This document shows, piece after piece, positions 11,420 through 14,323 of a stretch of DNA of 14,323 bases (within the stretch, counting starts at the first letter, position 1; the number at the start of each line of letters is the position of its first letter). The translations under genes were made by a program, and so were the position numbers. The notes under the pieces are model-generated. The model searched no databases. It was not told the DNA's origin and saw nothing but the letters and a program-made list of their open reading frames with translations. This DNA comes from Candidatus Faecalibacterium faecipullorum (GTDB lineage Bacteria > Bacillota > Clostridia > Oscillospirales > Ruminococcaceae). Location: positions 1 through 14,323 of the forward strand of contig DWXX01000047.1 of assembly GCA_019118985.1 (NCBI GenBank), written 5' to 3'.

Positions 11420-12130
11420 ATGTCATTGTTCCAGGACCTGTGGAATGAGCTCGCTGCCGAGTTCACCGCCACATTCATCACCGACCAGCGCTATTTGCTC
11501 TTTGTCGACGGCCTCAAGACCACCCTGATCGTGGCCTTTGCGGCGGCGGCGCTGGGCGTCGTGCTGGGCTTCATCATCGCCTACATCCGCACCACCCACG
11601 ACCAGACCGGCCACCTGCGCGTGCTGAACTGGCTGGCCAAGGTCTACCTGACGGTCATCCGCGGCACTCCCACCATGGTGCAGCTGCTGATCATGTACTT
11701 CGTCATCTTCGGCTCGGTCAAGATCGACAAGGTGCCGGTGGCCATCCTGGCCTTCGGCATCAACAGCGGGGCATATGTAGCTGAGATATTCCGCAGCGGC
11801 ATCATGAGCCTGCCCCCGGGGCAGATGGAGGCCGCCCGCAGCCTGGGCCTCAACTACACCCAGGCCACCTGGAAGATCATCCTGCCCCAGGCGGTCAAGA
11901 ATGTCCTGCCCGCGCTGGGCAACGAGGTCATCGTCCTGCTGAAGGAGACCTCCATCAGCGGCTACATCGCCCTGCAGGACCTGACCAAGGCCGGCGACAT
12001 CGTCTCCAGCCGCACCTACAGCCCCTTCTTCCCCTACATCTCGGTGGCTGTGATCTACCTGGTGCTGGTGCTGGGGCTGGAAAAGATCCTCGGGTATATG
12101 GAAGGGAGGCTGGCGCGCAGTGACCGCTAA
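11420..12130 (+). CDS. Polar amino acid ABC transporter permease (HisM/GlnP family)
   Basis: This 236-residue inner-membrane permease has about five membrane segments; the first conserved block is GLKTTLIVAFAAAALGVVLG. VIRGTPTMVQLLIMYF is a signature of the His/Glu/Gln/Arg family, and the EAA loop for ATPase docking is EAARSLGLNYTQATWKIILP (residues ~137-156). The ending YLVLVLGLEKILGYMEGRL is typical. Only one permease gene is present, so a homodimer is expected. The start at 11420 follows AAGGAGGG (11407-11414) at 5 bases. The 158-base gap from the binding-protein gene holds a weak terminator and a palindrome. The 3' end overlaps the ATPase gene by 11 bases. Confidence 0.94.
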   Translation: MSLFQDLWNELAAEFTATFITDQRYLLFVDGLKTTLIVAFAAAALGVVLGFIIAYIRTTHDQTGHLRVLNWLAKVYLTVIRGTPTMVQLLIMYFVIFGSVKIDKVPVAILAFGINSGAYVAEIFRSGIMSLPPGQMEAARSLGLNYTQATWKIILPQAVKNVLPALGNEVIVLLKETSISGYIALQDLTKAGDIVSSRTYSPFFPYISVAVIYLVLVLGLEKILGYMEGRLARSDR

Positions 12131-12893
12131 CAGAGACAAGATCATCGAAGTCCGGGGCCTGAAAAAGACCTACGGCGGCGAGAAGAAGCGGGGCTACAAG
12201 GGCCTGACCCCCACCCTCGACGTGCTGAAGGGGATCGACATCGACATCTACCGCGGCGACGTGGTCTGCCTGATCGGCCCGTCGGGCTGCGGCAAATCCA
12301 CCTTCCTGCGGTGCCTCAACCGGCTGGAAAAGCCCACCGGCGGCTCGATCAAGTTTGAAGGGGTGGAGGTGGACGAGGCCCACATCGACAAACTCCGGCA
12401 GAAGATGGGGATGGTGTTCCAGCACTTCAACCTCTTCCCCCACATGACGGTCAAGCAGAACCTCGAGATGGCCCCCGTCCTGCTCAAGCTGAAAAGCAAG
12501 GAGGAAGCCTCCAAAAAGGCCGACGAGCTGCTGGCCCGGGTCGGCCTGTCGGACAAGGCCGACGCCTACCCGGCCAGCCTGTCGGGCGGGCAGCAGCAGC
12601 GGATCGCCATTGCGCGGGCGCTGGCCATGGACCCCGACGTCATCCTCTTCGACGAGCCGACCAGCGCCCTCGACCCCGAGATGGTGGGCGAGGTGCTGGC
12701 TTTGATGAAGGAGCTGGCCCACACCGGCATCACCATGCTGGTGGTCACCCACGAGATGGGCTTTGCCCGCGAGGTGTCCAACCGGGTCATCTTCATCGAC
12801 GAGGGGGTCATCCAGGAGGACGAGCCCCCCGAAGAGCTGTTCTCCAACCCCAAGAACCCCCGGCTGCAGGCTTTCCTCTCCAAAATGTTGTAA
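12120..12893 (+). CDS. Polar amino acid ABC transporter ATP-binding protein (GlnQ family)
   Basis: This 257-residue ATPase energises the importer. It starts at GTG 12120, inside the end of the permease gene, with GGGAGG (12103-12108) 11 bases upstream. Motifs: Walker A GPSGCGKST (53-61), Q-loop with Gln101 (VFQHFNLF), signature LSGGQQQR (154-161), Walker B VILFDEPTSALD (174-185) and H-loop His211 (VVTHEMGFA). Residues ~19-33 (GGEKKRGYKGLTPTL) form a basic insertion between the A-loop Tyr18 and VLKGI; most GlnQ proteins have only a few residues here. It lacks a C-terminal regulatory domain, unlike MetN. It is last in the operon, followed closely by a strong terminator. Confidence 0.94.
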   Translation: MTANRDKIIEVRGLKKTYGGEKKRGYKGLTPTLDVLKGIDIDIYRGDVVCLIGPSGCGKSTFLRCLNRLEKPTGGSIKFEGVEVDEAHIDKLRQKMGMVFQHFNLFPHMTVKQNLEMAPVLLKLKSKEEASKKADELLARVGLSDKADAYPASLSGGQQQRIAIARALAMDPDVILFDEPTSALDPEMVGEVLALMKELAHTGITMLVVTHEMGFAREVSNRVIFIDEGVIQEDEPPEELFSNPKNPRLQAFLSKML

Positions 12894-12906
12894 AAGGTCA
12901 AAAAAT

Positions 12907-12953
12907 GCCCGGCAGGCATCTGCGCTGTGCGCCGCCTGCCGGGCTTTGTTCTG
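12907..12953. terminator. Bidirectional terminator between the ABC operon and dnaK
   Basis: A perfect 11-bp stem, GCCCGGCAGGC (12907-12917) with GCCTGCCGGGC (12934-12944), is flanked on the plus strand by TTTGTTCTGTTTT and on the minus strand by ATTTTTT right after the stem. It can therefore end both convergent transcripts. Confidence 0.9.
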
Positions 12954-12955
12954 TT

Positions 12956-14323
12956 TTACAGGGTCTCGCCGCCGTCCGCGGCGCCGGCGTTCTGCTGGCT
13001 GTAGAGGACCATCAGATGGCTGGCGCTGGCTTCGAGGGTCTCTTTGGCGGTGCGCAGGGCGCTCTCCTCGGCGTCGTTCATCTTTTCGGGGTGGTCCTTG
13101 CGGATGCAGCGGCGCAGGTCGGCCAGGTCGTTTTTGACCCGGCTGCGCTCGTCCTTGTCGATCTCCTTTTTGCACTTGGCCAGGGCGTCGTCCACCGTGT
13201 AGGCCAGGATCTCGGCCTGGTTGTGCAGCTCCAGCCGGCCCTTGCGGCGGCTGTCCTCGGCCTCGTAGGCGGCGGCGTCCGCCATGGCGCGCTGGATCTC
13301 GCTCTCGGACAGGTTGGTCGAGCCGGTGATGGTGATGTTCTGCTCCCGCCCGGTGGCGAGGTCTTTGGCCGAGACCTTGACCACGCCGTTGACGTCGATG
13401 TCGAAGGTGACCTCGATCTGCGGCTTTGTGGAAAAGCCGGCCCGGATGCCCCCCAGCTTGAACTTGCCGAGGGACTTGTTGTCCCGGGCGAACCGCCGCT
13501 CCCCCTGCAGGACGTTGATTTCCACCGAGGTCTGCATGGGGCGGGCGGTGGTGAAGATCTGGCTCTTGCGGGTGGGGATCATGCTGTTGCGGGTGATGAG
13601 GGGGGTGGCCACCCCGCCCAGCGTCTCGATCGAGAGGGTCAGGGGGGTGACGTCCATCAGGACGAGGCCCTGGGCCGCCGCGCCGGTGGCGCCGGCCAGC
13701 TTGCCGCCCCCCTGCAGAAGGCCGCCCTGGATGGCCGCGCCCATGGCGACGCACTCGTCGGGGTTGAGGGTATGGCTGGGCTCTTTGCCCAGCAGCTCCT
13801 TGACCTGGCGGGCGACGGCCGGCATCCGGGTGCTGCCGCCCACCAGCAGCACCCGCCCGAGGTCGGCGGGCGCAAGCCCGGCGTCCCGCAATGCGTTCTG
13901 GACCGGCTCGACGGTGCGGGCCAGCAGGTCGGCGGTCATCATCTCGAACTGGGGGCGGCTGAGGGTGGCGTCGATGTGGTGGGGGCCGTCTTTGCCCACC
14001 GCGATGAAGGGCAGGTTGATGGCGGCCGACGGCGCGCTGGACAGCTCCTTTTTGGCCTTTTCGGCCTCTTCCTTCAGCCGGCCCATGGCGGCGGGGTCGC
14101 GCGTCAGGTCGATGCGGTCGGTCTTTTTGAACTCCTGCACCAGCCAGTCGACGATCCGCCCGTCGAAGTCGTCGCCGCCAAGGCGGGTGTCGCCGCCGGT
14201 GGCAAGGACGGTGAAGGTGCCGTCCTCGATCTCGATGATGGAGACGTCGAAGGTGCCGCCCCCGAGGTCGTAGACCAGGATCTTCTGGGGCGCCTCGTTG
14301 TCCAGGCCGTAGGCCACGGCGGC
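12956..14323 (-). CDS. dnaK: Chaperone protein DnaK (Hsp70), N-terminus missing at window edge
   Basis: About 455 C-terminal residues of Hsp70 are present; roughly 180 N-terminal residues lie beyond the window. The frame enters as AAVAYGLDNE, so the GTG at 14317 is internal. The ATPase domain shows DLGGGTFDVSIIEI (phosphate 2 loop), RLGGDDFD, LLVGGSTRMPAV (adenosine motif) and NPDECVAMGAAIQGG. The linker into the peptide-binding domain is VLMDVTPLTLSIETLGG, and the beta-sandwich includes IPTRKSQIFTTA and FDIDVNGVVKVSAKD. A charged helical lid follows. The C-terminal disordered tail is short, ending SQQNAGAADGGETL with no acidic EEVD-like end. It refolds proteins with DnaJ and GrpE, which are not seen here. 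Whether this is the main DnaK or a paralogue cannot be told. Confidence 0.95.
   Translation of the reverse strand, partial: AAVAYGLDNEAPQKILVYDLGGGTFDVSIIEIEDGTFTVLATGGDTRLGGDDFDGRIVDWLVQEFKKTDRIDLTRDPAAMGRLKEEAEKAKKELSSAPSAAINLPFIAVGKDGPHHIDATLSRPQFEMMTADLLARTVEPVQNALRDAGLAPADLGRVLLVGGSTRMPAVARQVKELLGKEPSHTLNPDECVAMGAAIQGGLLQGGGKLAGATGAAAQGLVLMDVTPLTLSIETLGGVATPLITRNSMIPTRKSQIFTTARPMQTSVEINVLQGERRFARDNKSLGKFKLGGIRAGFSTKPQIEVTFDIDVNGVVKVSAKDLATGREQNITITGSTNLSESEIQRAMADAAAYEAEDSRRKGRLELHNQAEILAYTVDDALAKCKKEIDKDERSRVKNDLADLRRCIRKDHPEKMNDAEESALRTAKETLEASASHLMVLYSQQNAGAADGGETL

Noticed and set aside
11955..13754. 599-residue open frame on the minus strand spanning the ABC ATPase and part of dnaK
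   Set aside because: Runs across two convergent real genes and their terminator; Arg/Pro/Gly-rich with no domain signal.
1..14323. tRNA or rRNA genes, CRISPR arrays, insertion sequences, phage genes, att sites
   Set aside because: None recognised. The only repeated units are the two antitoxin loci; no regularly spaced repeats, transposase or integrase motifs were seen.

Overview
The window looks like a chromosomal segment from a high-GC member of the Clostridia, probably a gut Oscillospiraceae/Ruminococcaceae-type bacterium. The evidence is a T-box leader, strong AAGGAGG-type ribosome binding sites, textbook TTGACA-N17-TATAAT promoters, a Ser/Ala-rich lipoprotein linker and a holin-like type I toxin, all in GC-rich DNA. 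The genus is an inference.

Layout. Bases 1-1265: end of kduI and a complete kduD-like dehydrogenase (unsaturated uronate / pectin catabolism), separated by a hairpin terminator. Bases 1346-2586 (minus): a two-gene split ThrE-type threonine/serine exporter, convergent with kduD. Bases 2609-2788: a small-RNA copy resembling a type I antitoxin, with a leftover toxin promoter but no toxin. Bases 2832-9766: a promoter, a T-box riboswitch whose apparent specifier is AUG, and seven same-strand genes: metQ, metN, metI, metY, metA, a P1 (DmpA-like) peptidase and a nitroreductase. Bases 9814-10189: a complete type I toxin-antitoxin locus with a 37-aa holin-like toxin on the minus strand and a converging antisense RNA. 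Bases 10290-12893: a polar amino acid ABC importer (binding protein, permease, ATPase). Bases 12956-14323 (minus): DnaK, missing its N-terminus at the window edge; a strong bidirectional terminator separates it from the importer.

How they work together. The T-box operon couples methionine uptake (MetQNI) with methionine precursor synthesis by O-acetylhomoserine and direct sulfhydrylation (MetA plus MetY), all expected to turn on when uncharged tRNA-Met accumulates. The peptidase and nitroreductase are unexpected passengers in that regulon.

Most interesting. Both ABC substrate-binding proteins in the window, from two different families (NlpA/MetQ and SBP_bac_3), appear circularly permuted. 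In each, the half that is normally C-terminal follows the lipoprotein signal, and the normally N-terminal half comes last. The cut lies at the equivalent first inter-lobe crossover in both. Second, two direct copies of a type I antitoxin RNA bracket the whole methionine operon; the first has lost its toxin but keeps the toxin promoter. The toxin mRNA and both antitoxin RNAs begin with a similar hairpin. No search was run, so novelty is unverified.
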